Assembly (NCBI GenBank): GCA_024516035.1
Contig: CM044962.1
Span: 6,314,608-6,378,607 of the forward strand
Origin: Bactericera cockerelli
Lineage: Eukaryota > Arthropoda > Insecta > Hemiptera > Triozidae
Direction of reading: 5' to 3'
DNA length: 64,000 nucleotides
Shown: positions 55,201 to 63,627 of the stretch, piece after piece
Layout: every line of letters starts with the position of its first letter
Position numbering within the stretch: the stretch's first letter is position 1
Made by a program: the position numbers and the translations under genes
Notes under the pieces: generated by a model
What the model saw: only the letters and a program-made list of their open reading frames with translations
Database searches by the model: none
What the model was told of the DNA's origin: nothing

Positions 55201-57596
55201 CCCAGAGGGTCAATTTGGCTCACCTATTTCATTCTCAATCTGGGAGGAGCAGCTAGCATTGTGCTGGGTAATTTTTATTTCATATTTTGTCAGATTTTTT
55301 TTTCGTCCTACTAGCTTCACATGTATAAAACCGATTTTTGTCAAAGATTTTGTCAAATCTTTTTTTGAACTGTTAGCAAAAAGGAACTCTTCAAAAAGGA
55401 ACAATAATATGAACATTTACCTACATATCAACTGGTTCCTATTCCTTGGGATTTAACCCAGAATTTGAAAAAGGCTTATCTTTTACGTATAGGTATCCTG
55501 TTAACGCGGTCCCAAATAAGCCAAGCTGTCTCTCAAGCTAAGCTACAGTGCGCTGTGGTTGGTTAAATCTCCGACTTAAGGGCTAGTCTGGCAAATCTTA
55601 AAGTTACCTAATTTTGTTTTATAATTTAGTCCTAACTCAAACTAAATTGCGCCCAGCAGGACTTGAACCTCAACCTCCTGACTTGAAGTCCGCGCTAACA
55701 ACTCAGCTGTTGAGTTTTAAGCAATGTTTTACCAACCGCAGTAGCTTGATGGATAAGGCGGCGGACTTCTAATTTGGAGTTCGGTGTTCAAGTTCCAAGT
55801 TAAGCAAAGATTTAGTAAATCGAGTTCGAGTAATTATGATACACGAAATGAATGGGAAACTATGTTTGCCGTAACCTTACACTCTGCCGGGCTGTCTCTT
55901 TCTTTGGTTAGGCGTTCTTCGCACCTCGGCCGAGGTGTTTGATATCACGATTGTGATTGACACAAATATGATAACTAAAAAAAGCAATGTTTTGGCTTCA
56001 GGTTTATTCATGGTGACGGTAACTCAAGGTGTCACGGACGCTTCTAGTTTACTCACTGTATACATCATGGCGATGTCCTTCTTTACAGGTAATTAAACGG
56101 TTGGAGGGGAGATTTGGGGATTTTGAGAGTGCTTTCAACTGTCATGTTCATATTCAGACGGGGGCTTTACAGTCCATTCACGGAAATCTTACTTGTTACC
56201 CACATCAACCTTAGCCAGCCTGGGTTGGGCCGGGAATAGTCAGTACCACGATGGTTTGAATTTGAATGATGACCCATTTGAGTCCCTCGCTGGGTGTTGC
56301 TTAAATTCAGTGACAGAACGAGAACTGGTGTATTTAACGTGCCAGCGACGATGGCTCGACCCAAATTCAAAGCCTTGTGATGCTGGCTAAGAGGCCATTC
56401 TCCGCGTGACTCGGAATGCGTGAGGTTTATGTAGGTAGTTGTCTTGTGAGTTTTAGGAGAATGAGGCATAGAACAATTAGAACATCCGTCCCTAATGATC
56501 TGCGATGACTAGAAAATGTTAAGCAGTCAAAAAAAGCCGCACGGCCAGGATTAATAATAATAATATCGCCTTATTTATACTGCCCGATTAAGACTATTAA
56601 AGTTCCATTGTTCCAGGAGTAAGCCCAAGACATTATATCCTATAATAAGGAAAGTATTGTATTTGTCCAAAATTTGACCTACCAGTTTTTCACATTCTGG
56701 ACGAATCATAGCCTCAGGATACCAAAAAAGTTGTTTTTAGCCATTGGTCCGTGCGTCTGTGTGTAATCAGGATATCTTGAAATTTGGTATGCGAATTAAT
56801 TTTATACACCAAACGAACCACGAAACTTTTGGTTGAAATTGGCCGCAAGCGCCGCTTCTTTGAATTGGTTAAATGTACAAAAAAAGTTAGAGACCAACAT
56901 TTTCTCGGATTGAAAAAATAATAGGGGTTCATTCCGATCATTTTTTTGATATCTTGAACTTTTTGGTTGTGACATATCAAATCCAATGATTTTGAGGTGC
57001 TGATTACGAATTTGGCTTTGATTTTTAGCTAACTTTTACCTTTGAGTCACCAGTGACTTTTTAATTGGTTCAACATTTAAATTTATTTTTACATATTACA
57101 GATAAAAAATTTCTTCCAATGCAATGGAAGAGGGGAGAGTTCCCATCACACTCGCGCTATTACCTCGTTGAATTGAAAGAGAGATTCGTTCAATGAGGTA
57201 AGATCGCGAGCGCGATTTTTGAGTCCAATATTTAGTGACTTTTGGTCCTGTTCCCATTCCTAATATGATAAGGAAAGTCGTGTGATGTTTACACCAGATT
57301 TTTATTGTTTAAACTTTTAAAGTGTCAGTTCATTTGTACAAATAAAATAATATGTTATAATTTCAGGGTACACCTGGCCCATCGAAGCGTTGTGGCCTCC
57401 GATCAAACCGCTCAGCTACATCTTGTTTCCGAACACCATCATTTCTATCGCGTATCGCGCGATCGAATGGAAGGGGGCCACTCTTCACCATCCAGAAGTT
57501 ATGAACGCTATCCTGTACACCATCGTGTATGTTGCAGTACTCCTCATCGCGATCTGCTTTCTTGTACGACGGAAGCCGTCCTTTACTGCGCTTTAA
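35629..57596 (+). CDS. ABC half transporter, ABCH / ABCG23-like (13 exons)
   Basis: Predicted membrane exporter of lipids or hydrophobic compounds; the substrate is not visible. Exons: 35629-35809, 38894-39007, 43991-44163, 44770-44971, 45891-46046, 47443-47555, 49477-49705, 51846-52023, 52729-52847, 53387-53561, 55094-55267, 56002-56088, 57367-57596. Order is nucleotide-binding domain, then ABC2 membrane domain. Seen: Walker A GSSGCGKTT, Q-loop GFMPQEVALFGEFT, signature LSGGQARRVS, Walker B IIILDEPTSGVDP and H-loop TTHYIEEARQ. Membrane helices fall in exons 6/7, 10, 11, 12 and 13, with a large extracellular loop rich in Cys in exons 7-9. Splice phases agree at every junction. Exons 1 and 2 each need one extra base to stay in frame. 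With both restored the total is 2133 nt, or 710 residues, a normal half-transporter length. No promoter was recognised. The gene is either functional with assembly errors or recently disabled at its 5' end. Confidence 0.9.
35671..35745 (+). repeat. 18-bp coding repeat in ABC exon 1
   Basis: Four units such as GCTAGCCAGGTAGAGGCC and GCCATTCAGGTAGAGGCC, in frame. Confidence 0.9.
36029..36242 (-). mobile_element. SINE-A copy
   Basis: Minus strand: TCTCGGTAGCTCCGTGG, GGTTCGAAAACCAGCC, to GGGCAGTATAAATAAGG and a TTA tail. A SINE-C tail fragment precedes it (35945-36000). Confidence 0.85.
36268..36455 (-). mobile_element. SINE-A relative, diverged
   Basis: Minus strand: TGTCCCAATAGCTCTGAGG, AATCCAGAGGTCGCGGG, TTCGAAACCCAGCTGG. 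Similar to 48592-48790. Confidence 0.7.
36603..37665. mobile_element. piggyBac-type non-autonomous element (TTAA target)
   Basis: Ends CCCTTTCACTG and CAGTGAAAGGG flanked by TTAA on both sides (36599-36602, 37666-37669). It contains near-terminal blocks ATTTGTCCTTGCTCAGGGAC and ATTTGTCCTTTCTCAGGGAC and a CA/CCC microsatellite at 37140-37340. No transposase. Confidence 0.85.
37677..37887 (+). mobile_element. SINE-A copy
   Basis: GTCCCGGTAGCTCAGTGG to GGGCAGTATAAATAAGG. It begins about 8 bp after the TTAA of the piggyBac-type element. Confidence 0.85.
38110..38460 (+). mobile_element. SINE-E copy interrupted by SINE-G
   Basis: SINE-E sequence before and after 38138-38316. AGTCTACTAATCC and AGTCTACGAATCC flank the insert as a 13-bp duplication. 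Confidence 0.8.
38138..38316 (+). mobile_element. SINE-G copy
   Basis: CCGACCTCCGTGGCTCAGTG, GCGAGTTCGAATCCCGGCCG, GGGGCACACTTACC and a T-rich end. Confidence 0.85.
38461..38893. other. ABC intron 1, nothing recognised
   Basis: AT-rich intron sequence upstream of exon 2. Confidence 0.4.
38894..39007 (+). CDS. ABC transporter exon 2 (Walker A, apparent frameshift)
   Basis: The acceptor is TCCTCCACAG. It completes Ile and reads YGLLGSSGCGKTTLLTAITG. The family-like continuation LLLLDFGSIRT is in the next frame, so one base seems missing near 38953. The donor GTAAGA is at 39008. Confidence 0.85.
39030..39215 (+). mobile_element. element H copy next to the exon 2 donor
   Basis: GGGTTGGGTGGAAGAGATTG begins about 26 bp after the donor and runs to a GTCCCCCTACTAAAGC end. 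Confidence 0.75.
39370..39540. repeat. tandem repeat with ATAGTAACGTCTGATTCACT
   Basis: Units alternate GATGAAGTACATGGTATG and GATGGGCAAGGAAAGTG. The array resumes at 41829, after the inserted palindrome. Confidence 0.85.
40136..40943. mobile_element. SINE-B pair mirrored in the palindrome arms
   Basis: AACTTGGAGGTCACTGGTTC at about 40178 and its complement at about 40895, the same SINE in both arms. Confidence 0.8.
40283..40585 (-). mobile_element. SINE-F (tRNA-derived), full copy
   Basis: Minus strand: GTCACCGTGGCACAGTGAG, TTAGCGTGCTAGGCGTTGC, CTGGGTTCGATCCCCAGC. Flanked by a roughly 20-bp duplication containing TTGACCTTAATATTTTAGTA. Confidence 0.88.
40987..41265 (-). mobile_element. SINE-D (5S-derived), young copy in the palindrome arm
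   Basis: Near-identical to 25110 and 30584. A/T runs at both borders. Confidence 0.92.
41829..42614. other. ABC intron 2, nothing recognised
   Basis: The end of the tandem array is at 41829-41890; after that, no gene or clear repeat. Confidence 0.4.
42615..42892. mobile_element. MITE with TGCTGGGTCCACACAGGTGC ends
   Basis: Inverted ends of 26 bp at 42615 and 42892, flanked by TAGGATG on both sides. 278 bp. Confidence 0.85.
42893..43420. other. ABC intron 2, minor repeat
   Basis: 43272-43325 has CAGTGGAACCTGGATACAAG with an inverse TATACATCCAGGTTTC, perhaps a pogo-like remnant. Confidence 0.4.
43420..43622 (-). mobile_element. element J copy, truncated
   Basis: Minus-strand end (CATCACACGACTTTCCTTAT) and GTTGAGTCACCAGTGGCGGA. 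Cut at 43622 where element N begins. Confidence 0.7.
43627..43917 (+). mobile_element. element N (TIR AGGGTGGTATGCAGAG)
   Basis: Starts AGGGTGGTATGCAGAG and ends CTCTGCCTACCAGCCT. It contains GTGCGCATGCG and ATTGTCAAGGTC. Lies in ABC intron 2. Confidence 0.75.
43991..44163 (+). CDS. ABC transporter exon 3 (Q-loop)
   Basis: The acceptor is TTTTTCACAG and the donor GTGTGT. It encodes LGFMPQEVALFGEFTIAET to CSTL. The last codon, Ser of the signature LSGGQ, is split with exon 4. Confidence 0.92.
44190..44350 (+). mobile_element. element I copy
   Basis: GAGTGTTTCACAGCCCTTTT, GTAGCCATGAAACAGGAGC, GACGAGAAGTGACACAATAC. Also at 59120. Confidence 0.65.
44351..44769. other. ABC intron 3, nothing recognised
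   Basis: AT-rich intron. Confidence 0.4.
44770..44971 (+). CDS. ABC transporter exon 4 (signature, Walker B, H-loop)
   Basis: It encodes GGQARRVSIAVTMLHSPD, IIILDEPTSGVDPLL and TTHYIEEARQADT. The donor is GTGAGT at 44972. Confidence 0.95.
44993..45318 (+). mobile_element. SINE-B copy split by element H
   Basis: ACCGACCTCAGTAGCTT is followed by element H (45008-45188, minus) and then AGCTTGATCGATAAGGCGG. TAGCTT or AGCTT is the probable target duplication. Confidence 0.85.
45433..45652 (+). mobile_element. SINE-A copy
   Basis: GTCCCGATAGCTCAGTGG to a long TTA tail. Confidence 0.85.
45660..45890. other. ABC intron 4, end of intron
   Basis: 45695-45730 has a TTAATCC/GGATTAA inverted pair, also at 24455. 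A MITE M-like fragment, CATTAATTTCGCCCCTAAT, is at 45858-45880. Confidence 0.45.
45891..46046 (+). CDS. ABC transporter exon 5 (end of NBD, linker)
   Basis: The acceptor is CCCCCCGCAG and the donor GTAAAT. It encodes VALMRHGVLLVESPPEDLI and VTTLEDVFLQLC, the usual end of ABCH/ABCG23-like nucleotide-binding domains. A fragment resembling the GGGCGAAATTAATAG inverted-repeat element lies just before the acceptor. Confidence 0.93.
46200..46385 (-). mobile_element. element H copy
   Basis: TCCTAACTAAAGG, TTGCCTATGGCAATCTCTTC. Confidence 0.7.
46390..46895. other. ABC intron 5, repeat traces
   Basis: 46500-46590 resembles element L. GGTGCCGGGTTCGAACCTCT at 46703 is a tRNA-like B-box without a matching head. 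Confidence 0.4.
46896..47245 (+). mobile_element. SINE-C with the longer tail
   Basis: GCCTCCGTGGCGTATTGG head, body, then a second tail type with GCGTTAGGAAGGGCATAC, AACCAACCTCAACCATG and AACAACGTCGACCCTGC, as at 57605. Confidence 0.85.
47443..47555 (+). CDS. ABC transporter exon 6 (donor amplified in tandem)
   Basis: It encodes RIPFKHPYKEKRLD through FFKIISWVRSNLS. The end of the exon and its GTAAGT donor form the first unit of a 53-bp tandem array (47509-48350). The first donor, at 47556, gives the correct split Ser codon with exon 7. Confidence 0.88.
47509..48350 (+). repeat. 53-bp minisatellite spanning the exon 6 splice donor, 16 units
   Basis: Unit: ATGGCCATCTTCTTCAAG through CCAATCTATC then GTAAGT. 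The first unit is coding exon 6. The next 15 units (795 bp, exactly 15 x 53) lie in the intron, and each repeats exon end plus GTAAGT. Two sequence variants (GTCAGGTCC and GTCCGGTCC) are arranged in blocks. Confidence 0.97.
48351..48590. other. ABC intron 6, nothing recognised
   Basis: Ends in an A run at 48560. Confidence 0.4.
48592..48790 (-). mobile_element. SINE-A relative
   Basis: Minus strand: AATCCAGAGGTCGTGGGTTC, GAAACCCAGCCGAAATATG. Confidence 0.75.
48791..49300. other. ABC intron 6, CT microsatellite
   Basis: CT repeats at 49156-49245. No gene. Confidence 0.6.
49303..49462 (-). mobile_element. element H copy ending at the exon 7 acceptor
   Basis: TTTATTAGGAGGACAGAGTA to CTCTTCCACCCAACCCTT. 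Only about 14 bp separate it from the exon. Confidence 0.75.
49477..49705 (+). CDS. ABC transporter exon 7 (TM1 and start of outer loop)
   Basis: The acceptor is CCCTCCCAG and the donor GTAAAG. It starts in a membrane helix, MFLTVSVVVVVLCVVF, followed by a Cys-containing loop (GDCDYTPLGHLGCGE). A transposon-derived fragment ends about 14 bp before the acceptor. Confidence 0.92.
49834..50050 (+). mobile_element. element N copy
   Basis: AGGGTGGTATGCAGAG start, CTCTGCATACCAGCCT end, 217 bp. Confidence 0.8.
50085..50240 (+). mobile_element. SINE-F partial copy
   Basis: GTCACCGTGGCAGAGTGAGT, CTCATACCTCGTGAGGAAAA. Confidence 0.75.
50251..50491 (+). mobile_element. Helitron family 2, minimal copy
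   Basis: TCTCTATATATAAAACAG after A, hairpin CCCGTTGCAAAGCACGGG, end CAAACGGCTAG before T. 241 bp. Confidence 0.88.
50612..50795 (+). mobile_element. SINE-E copy, 5' truncated
   Basis: GTCTGGTAATCCAGGTAG, GGTTCGAATCCCACCCAGTG, CCACTAAAGAGTG. Confidence 0.8.
50808..51018 (-). mobile_element. SINE-D, old copy
   Basis: Minus strand: GCCGGCATCGATGGCATG, body with AGGCTGAGTGTAGTG. Confidence 0.7.
51165..51390 (-). mobile_element. SINE-D, old copy
   Basis: Minus strand: CAGCGTCGATGGCGCGTTG, AAGTTAGGCAACGTCCAACG, body. Confidence 0.75.
51497..51781. mobile_element. MITE with GAGGGCTCTAGTATCAAAAC ends
   Basis: About 34-bp inverted ends at 51497-51531 and 51746-51781. AT-rich centre, 285 bp. Confidence 0.88.
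51846..52023 (+). CDS. ABC transporter exon 8 (extracellular loop)
   Basis: The acceptor is ACCTCTTCAG and the donor GTGCGT. It encodes INYQDFSTAMGEGRRGK through NIEVWADNS, the large loop after TM1. Confidence 0.92.
52120..52322 (-). mobile_element. SINE-A copy
   Basis: Minus strand: GTCCCGGTAGCTCAGTGG, GGTTCGAAACCCAGCCG. Confidence 0.85.
52382..52712 (+). mobile_element. SINE-C copy next to the exon 9 acceptor
   Basis: GCCTCCGTGGCGTAATGG to CAACCAGGTCAGATAATAAT. The tail ends about 16 bp before exon 9. Confidence 0.88.
52729..52847 (+). CDS. ABC transporter exon 9 (donor amplified in tandem)
   Basis: It encodes DYMRSTKVEYELQASFID through RVADMPPMQ. The donor is GTAAGT at 52848. The last 48 nt and the donor recur in an 87-bp array (52800-53093). 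A SINE tail ends about 15 bp before the acceptor. Confidence 0.9.
52800..53093 (+). repeat. 87-bp minisatellite spanning the exon 9 splice donor, 4 units
   Basis: The first unit is the exon end (VTCGYDSRVADMPPMQ) and donor. Donors recur at 52848, 52935 and 53022. The fourth unit loses its donor. 87 bp is 29 codons and no unit has a stop in the coding frame. Confidence 0.95.
53115..53345. repeat. element K copies
   Basis: ACCAAAGTGGATGCAACTGG occurs at 53119 and 53290. Between them, TGCTATAACATTCA pairs with TGAATGTTATAGCA. Confidence 0.6.
53387..53561 (+). CDS. ABC transporter exon 10 (TM2 region)
   Basis: The acceptor is TCCTCCTCAG and the donor GTACAT. It encodes ISTNIFLGNAVEVD and a helix, VNMNVIAGISCLCALNIL. 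Phase 1 out. Confidence 0.93.
53565..54275. other. ABC intron 10, nothing firm
   Basis: 53590-53660 resembles 4425-4500 (TTAGGAAAAATACCTTTGTA then AAATAAATAAAT), perhaps a repeat 3' end. A 109-codon frame near 53751 has no family signature. Confidence 0.4.
54279..54525 (+). mobile_element. SINE-D (5S-derived), full young copy
   Basis: GCCAGCGTCGATGGCATG, AAGTTAAGCGACATCCAGCG, GACTTGGATGGGTGACC, body, CGTTAAACCCCACTT and an A tail. Flanked by AGAACAATAGTAG and AGAACAAAAGTAG. Confidence 0.93.
54530..55093. other. ABC intron 10, nothing recognised
   Basis: No gene or known repeat seen. Confidence 0.4.
55094..55267 (+). CDS. ABC transporter exon 11 (two membrane helices)
   Basis: The acceptor is TTTAACCCTAAG and the donor GTAATT. 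It encodes GVRTGEIFLAHTLFLTVY, a helix ending ILYVYYTF, then a second helix, YFILNLGGAASIVLG. Confidence 0.93.
55268..55734. other. ABC intron 11, tRNA-like remnant
   Basis: 55640-55720 holds a minus-strand B-box-like AGGTTCAAGTCC in an otherwise unrecognised stretch. Confidence 0.4.
55735..55981 (+). mobile_element. SINE-B copy with inserted 75-bp block
   Basis: CCGCAGTAGCTTGATGGATA head. Target duplication AAGCAATGTTTT on both sides (about 55723 and 55984). The block at 55868-55943 also occurs at 30978-31052. Confidence 0.88.
56002..56088 (+). CDS. ABC transporter exon 12
   Basis: The acceptor is TTGGCTTCAG and the donor GTAATT. It encodes GLFMVTVTQGVTDASS and LTVYIMAMSFFTG. A SINE with a target duplication ends about 20 bp upstream of the exon. 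Confidence 0.92.
56100..56360 (-). mobile_element. SINE-D, old copy
   Basis: Minus strand: CATCGTCGCTGGCACGTT, body with AGGCTGGCTAAGGTTGATG. Confidence 0.65.
56553..56632 (-). mobile_element. SINE-A fragment
   Basis: AATATCGCCTTATTTATACTG, cut by element J at 56634. Confidence 0.75.
56634..57300 (+). mobile_element. element J copy
   Basis: ATATCCTATAATAAGGAAAG to ATAAGGAAAGTCGTGTGATG. An inverted pair around 57150-57195 (TTACCTCGTTGAATTGAA) is extra to other copies. Confidence 0.75.
57367..57596 (+). CDS. ABC transporter terminal exon
   Basis: The acceptor is AATTTCAG. It encodes GYTWPIEALWPPIKPLSY and a last helix, LYTIVYVAVLLIAICFLV, then RRKPSFTAL and TAA at 57594-57596. A SINE is inserted 8 bp past the stop codon. 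Confidence 0.93.
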
Positions 57597-57604
57597 TTAT
57601 TTTG

Positions 57605-57957
57605 ATGGCCTCCGTGGCGTAACGGTTGTGACTACTGCCCGTAGTCCAGAGATGCTGAGTTCGATCCCCGGTCGGAGCAGACTTTTCGCACAGAAAATTC
57701 TGTTCTCTCCGAACACGTGAGGCTGGCAATTCCGGCCCTACCCAGGCTGGGTGAGGTTAATGTGGGTAGCTGGTACGATTCCCAGCGAATGGAGGGTAAA
57801 ACCCTCGTCCTAATCCAGGACGTAAAATTAAGTAGAATCGTTGGCGTTAGGAAGGGCATCCAGCCGTAAAAATGTGCCTGAACCAACCAACCTCAACCAT
57901 GAGGTTGAACAACGTCGACCCTGCATAAGCGGGATAAGACAGAGTAAAAGAAAAGAA
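57605..57957 (+). mobile_element. SINE-C in the ABC 3' UTR
   Basis: GCCTCCGTGGCGTAACGG head, GAGTTCGATCCCCGGTCGG, body and long tail. AATTATTTTGATGG on both sides is its target duplication, and it overlaps the TAA stop codon. Confidence 0.92.
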
Positions 57958-57959
57958 GA

Positions 57960-58565
57960 ATTATTTTGATGGACAATAGCACACCGTTGAAATTAATTTA
58001 CATGTAAAAGAAACACTGCCAATCATGGACACAATACTCCCTCGTGATTGTTTTACATTGGCAATACACGTGGCAATTTTGAAATTTTATACTAAATTAC
58101 TTGTATCTCCAGAATCGATTAACCGATTTTCTTCAATATTGTTTTATATGGTAGAATACTATTTTTCCTACATTCTAGATTCTACAAAAAATTCTGAATC
58201 GGCAAGGCTTATTTTTTGACTTTTTTGTCCAAAATTTCGGATTTTCTTAAATATCAGAAATAAATTACAATTAATTTAAAAAAAAAAATATAAATGGCCT
58301 ATGTAAAACGATAATATGCATAATTGCATATACATTCATCAAAATCGGGTGTACCGTTCACGAGATATAAGTGTTTAAGTAAAAAGTTAGTGGTCAGTCG
58401 CGTGGTCTCTTTCACCCAGAAAAACGAACGCAATACTTCCGATTTCTAATATTAGAAATTTCTCGGAAGTAATAATATGCACAGCAGCACCGATATAAAA
58501 TGAGGAACAACAGAAGAAAAGTTGGCTCGTTCCGAACCACATTTTTCTTTGTGCGATCAACCATA
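57960..58565. other. ABC downstream flank, element L fragment
   Basis: 58380-58470 resembles element L (CACCCAGAAAAACGAACGC, TTCCGATTTCTAATATTAG). 58500-58560 holds GTTGGCTCGTTCCGAACCAC. No gene. Confidence 0.45.
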
Positions 58566-58566
58566 T

Positions 58567-58655
58567 AATAATAATAATAATATCGCCTTATTTATACTAC
58601 CCGATTAAGACTATTAAAGTCCCATTATTCCAGCAGTAAACCCAAGACATATTAT
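58567..58655 (-). mobile_element. SINE-A fragment
   Basis: AATATCGCCTTATTTATACT to CCCAAGACATATTATTATG. Confidence 0.75.
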
Positions 58656-59118
58656 TATGAGCTTTACAGTCCATTCACTGACTGGATGGCTGGTTCGTTC
58701 TCTGTTTATAGTTCTCTAGTGAGACGTTTGTCATTTTAATGCGTTTTTGTATATTTTGTAAAAATATTTTTTTTTGTATCATTTTGCACAAATAAATTAT
58801 TGAGTAAGTTACTTCGTATAAGAAAATTGTTCTTTTTTTTAAATGATATTTATTTACAGAGGAGACTTAACAATCAGAGTCCTTGCTCCTAGAACTGTTC
58901 CTCTTTTAAACTGAATACTTGGGAATCTTGACACAATTACGAGGTGCATTTATCAATCAACAAATTAAACATGGTGATAAATTTCTGAATATCGCTAATC
59001 AACTGATTTACGAGTATGCTGTTGGTCTTTTATCAATGAATTTTTATCAATGCTTTAAAACAAGTAAACCAATGAAAGTTAAGCACAGACTAAAATTAAG
59101 CATTGATTAAATGATTTT
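58656..59118. other. non-coding, nothing recognised
   Basis: A 63-codon frame at 58919 has no recognisable motif. Confidence 0.35.
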
Positions 59119-59119
59119 T

Positions 59120-59310
59120 TTTAAGATGAATGTTTCACAGCATTTTTTATTTCGTAGCCATGAAACAGGAGGTACAGCAGACGCTTGTGGTATGTGTTGT
59201 AGCTTGCCCATTCCGTAGCATATTATTATGTCTCCCCTCTGATGGGCGAGAAGTGACACAATACTTCCCAATTGGGTGCTTGGTCAACACGAGCGCACCG
59301 GAAGGTCTGC
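59120..59310 (+). mobile_element. element I copy
   Basis: GAATGTTTCACAGCATTTTT, GTAGCCATGAAACAGGAGG, GGCGAGAAGTGACACAATAC. Confidence 0.65.
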
Positions 59311-60485
59311 CCTCTTCGGTCTGAATCTAAGCCCTATTTTCGAGAATCCACCATAAAGGACCGACGTGTGCGTTTAAGCATTCTAAGATAGCACCATGCT
59401 ACATTGTTGAGACTCTACGGTAGATATAAATAAGGCACACTAAATAGTCAATAGGTGCCATTAAAAAAAAATTGGAAAAATAAATATAAAATACAAAAAA
59501 CGGTCTAGTGTTATGACATGAATTTTTACTGGTACATATATTTAACTATTTGTAGTAATACAAAAGAAAAGTGAAAAAACATGTTCCAAATCAATGGAAC
59601 ACAGTGAGATATATTCCAAAGAAATGAATTACATTGGAACAATCTAGAACGAAGCTCATTAATTAAACACACATTTACACAAAGTAAGGATGAGGGGGAT
59701 AAATGGTGGACGAATTTTGGGGATGTTTTTTGAAAACAGGATAAGGTACTCTATGGATGGCCTAATTAGGAATTAGTAAACAAACAATTTTAAAGAATTC
59801 TTAAGTATGGTATTCATTATTGAATTATAAAAATACTTTCCAATATTTTGAATATGCTCGGAAATAAATATAAACAATGTGTTTTGTAAACAAATTAATT
59901 TTTTTTTAAATGGATAGTGAAAAAAACTGCATGAATAAATTTGAAAAGATAATGATTTGATAAGACTTTTCAAAAATCAATTTTAATTTAAAAAATGCTT
60001 AATTTCATAGGAATGATTTTAAAATAGCATGATTTTACATTTAAATTTTTTTTTTTAGTTACTTTTGACAGTTGAAAACAGTTCATACCAGCTCATCGCA
60101 ATTGAAACACGTTCATTACAGATTAAAACGGGAAGCAGTTGACAAACAAACCACTTCTAAAAGTTTTTTGGGCGGTTAAAGAAAATATTAAAAACTCCGC
60201 CCCTGGATTCAGTTCTGCTCAGGTCAGGCTGGGGTGAGGTTGGTATTCCCCGTGTTGAGGAGGACTCAAGGTGTCTGAAGAGAATCTCTTAGTTTTTTTT
60301 ATAGCTTTAACGGCAGGATTCTCACACTGTGAGCTCTTCCACACAACCGAATTGTTATGCATTAGTTGTTATGACTGGGTCACGAAGAAAACATTAAAAA
60401 AATCCCCCGCCCCTGGATTCAGTTCTGCTCAGGTCAGGCTGGGGTGAGGTTGAGGGGCCCCGTGCCGAGGGGGAGGGGAAGGGTC
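59311..60485. other. IMPDH 3' flank and UTR, nothing recognised apart from one repeat
   Basis: 60196-60245 and 60405-60455 share CGCCCCTGGATTCAGTTCTG and CTGGGGTGAGGTTG. The rest is AT-rich. Confidence 0.5.
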
Positions 60486-62790
<2,305 letters not shown>

Positions 62791-62799
62791 AAAAAAATA

Positions 62800-63420
62800 A
62801 AAAAATAATAATACCTGTTAAACAGGTGTATATTTACGGGCCAAGCCCTATATGTATAAACATATAACAAGAATACAAATACAAATAAAAGCAAAATTAA
62901 AAATATTTATCACAATTATAGGATCTAAAAGTATCACAGGAAAAAAGAAATTGGTCGAAAAACGACAAAACATATGGAAACATGGGAATGAAGTAAATCT
63001 TCGTCCGACCTCAGTAGCTTGATCGATAAGGCGGAGGACTTGTACCAATGTGCAGAATAAATTCGACTATTGTTTTTCTTATTATTGAATAAGGTATAAA
63101 TATATTAAATCGAAGTAGTCACCGTGGCAGAGTGAGTTAGCGCGCTAGGCATTGGACACACTGTGACCTGAGTTCGAAAAAAGTTATCATATTTGTGTTA
63201 ATCACTTTTGTGATATCACAACTACTCAAACTCACATTACGAAATCTACGCTGAAACCGGGACTTGAACCACCGACCTCCAGATTACAAGTCCGCCGCCT
63301 TACTGATCAAGCTACTGAGGTCGGAAGCTTGATCAATAAGGCGGAGGACTTGTACCAATTAAGTGCACATTAAATTCGTCTATTGTTTTTCTTATTATTG
63401 AATAAGGTATAAATATATTA
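62800..63420. mobile_element. cluster of SINE-B and SINE-F fragments
   Basis: 63004-63050 SINE-B (plus), 63118-63178 SINE-F head (plus), 63180-63325 SINE-B (minus), 63325-63355 SINE-B (plus). A segment with TTATTATTGAATAAGGTATA occurs three times (63080, 63390, 63660). Confidence 0.7.
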
Positions 63421-63426
63421 TGTCTG

Positions 63427-63627
63427 TCCCGGTAGCTCAGTGGTAAAGGCGGCACTCTGTGAATCCAGAGGTTCCAGAGGTCGTGGGTTCGAAACCCGGC
63501 CGGGACATGACAAGTTATCCTCCCATTTTGGGATTTTTACCACATAATAATATGTCTTGGGTTTACTGCTGGAATAATGGGACTTTGATAGTCCTAATCG
63601 GGCAGTATAAATAAGGCGAATATTATT
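63427..63627 (+). mobile_element. SINE-A copy
   Basis: TCCCGGTAGCTCAGTGG to GGGCAGTATAAATAAGG. Confidence 0.85.
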
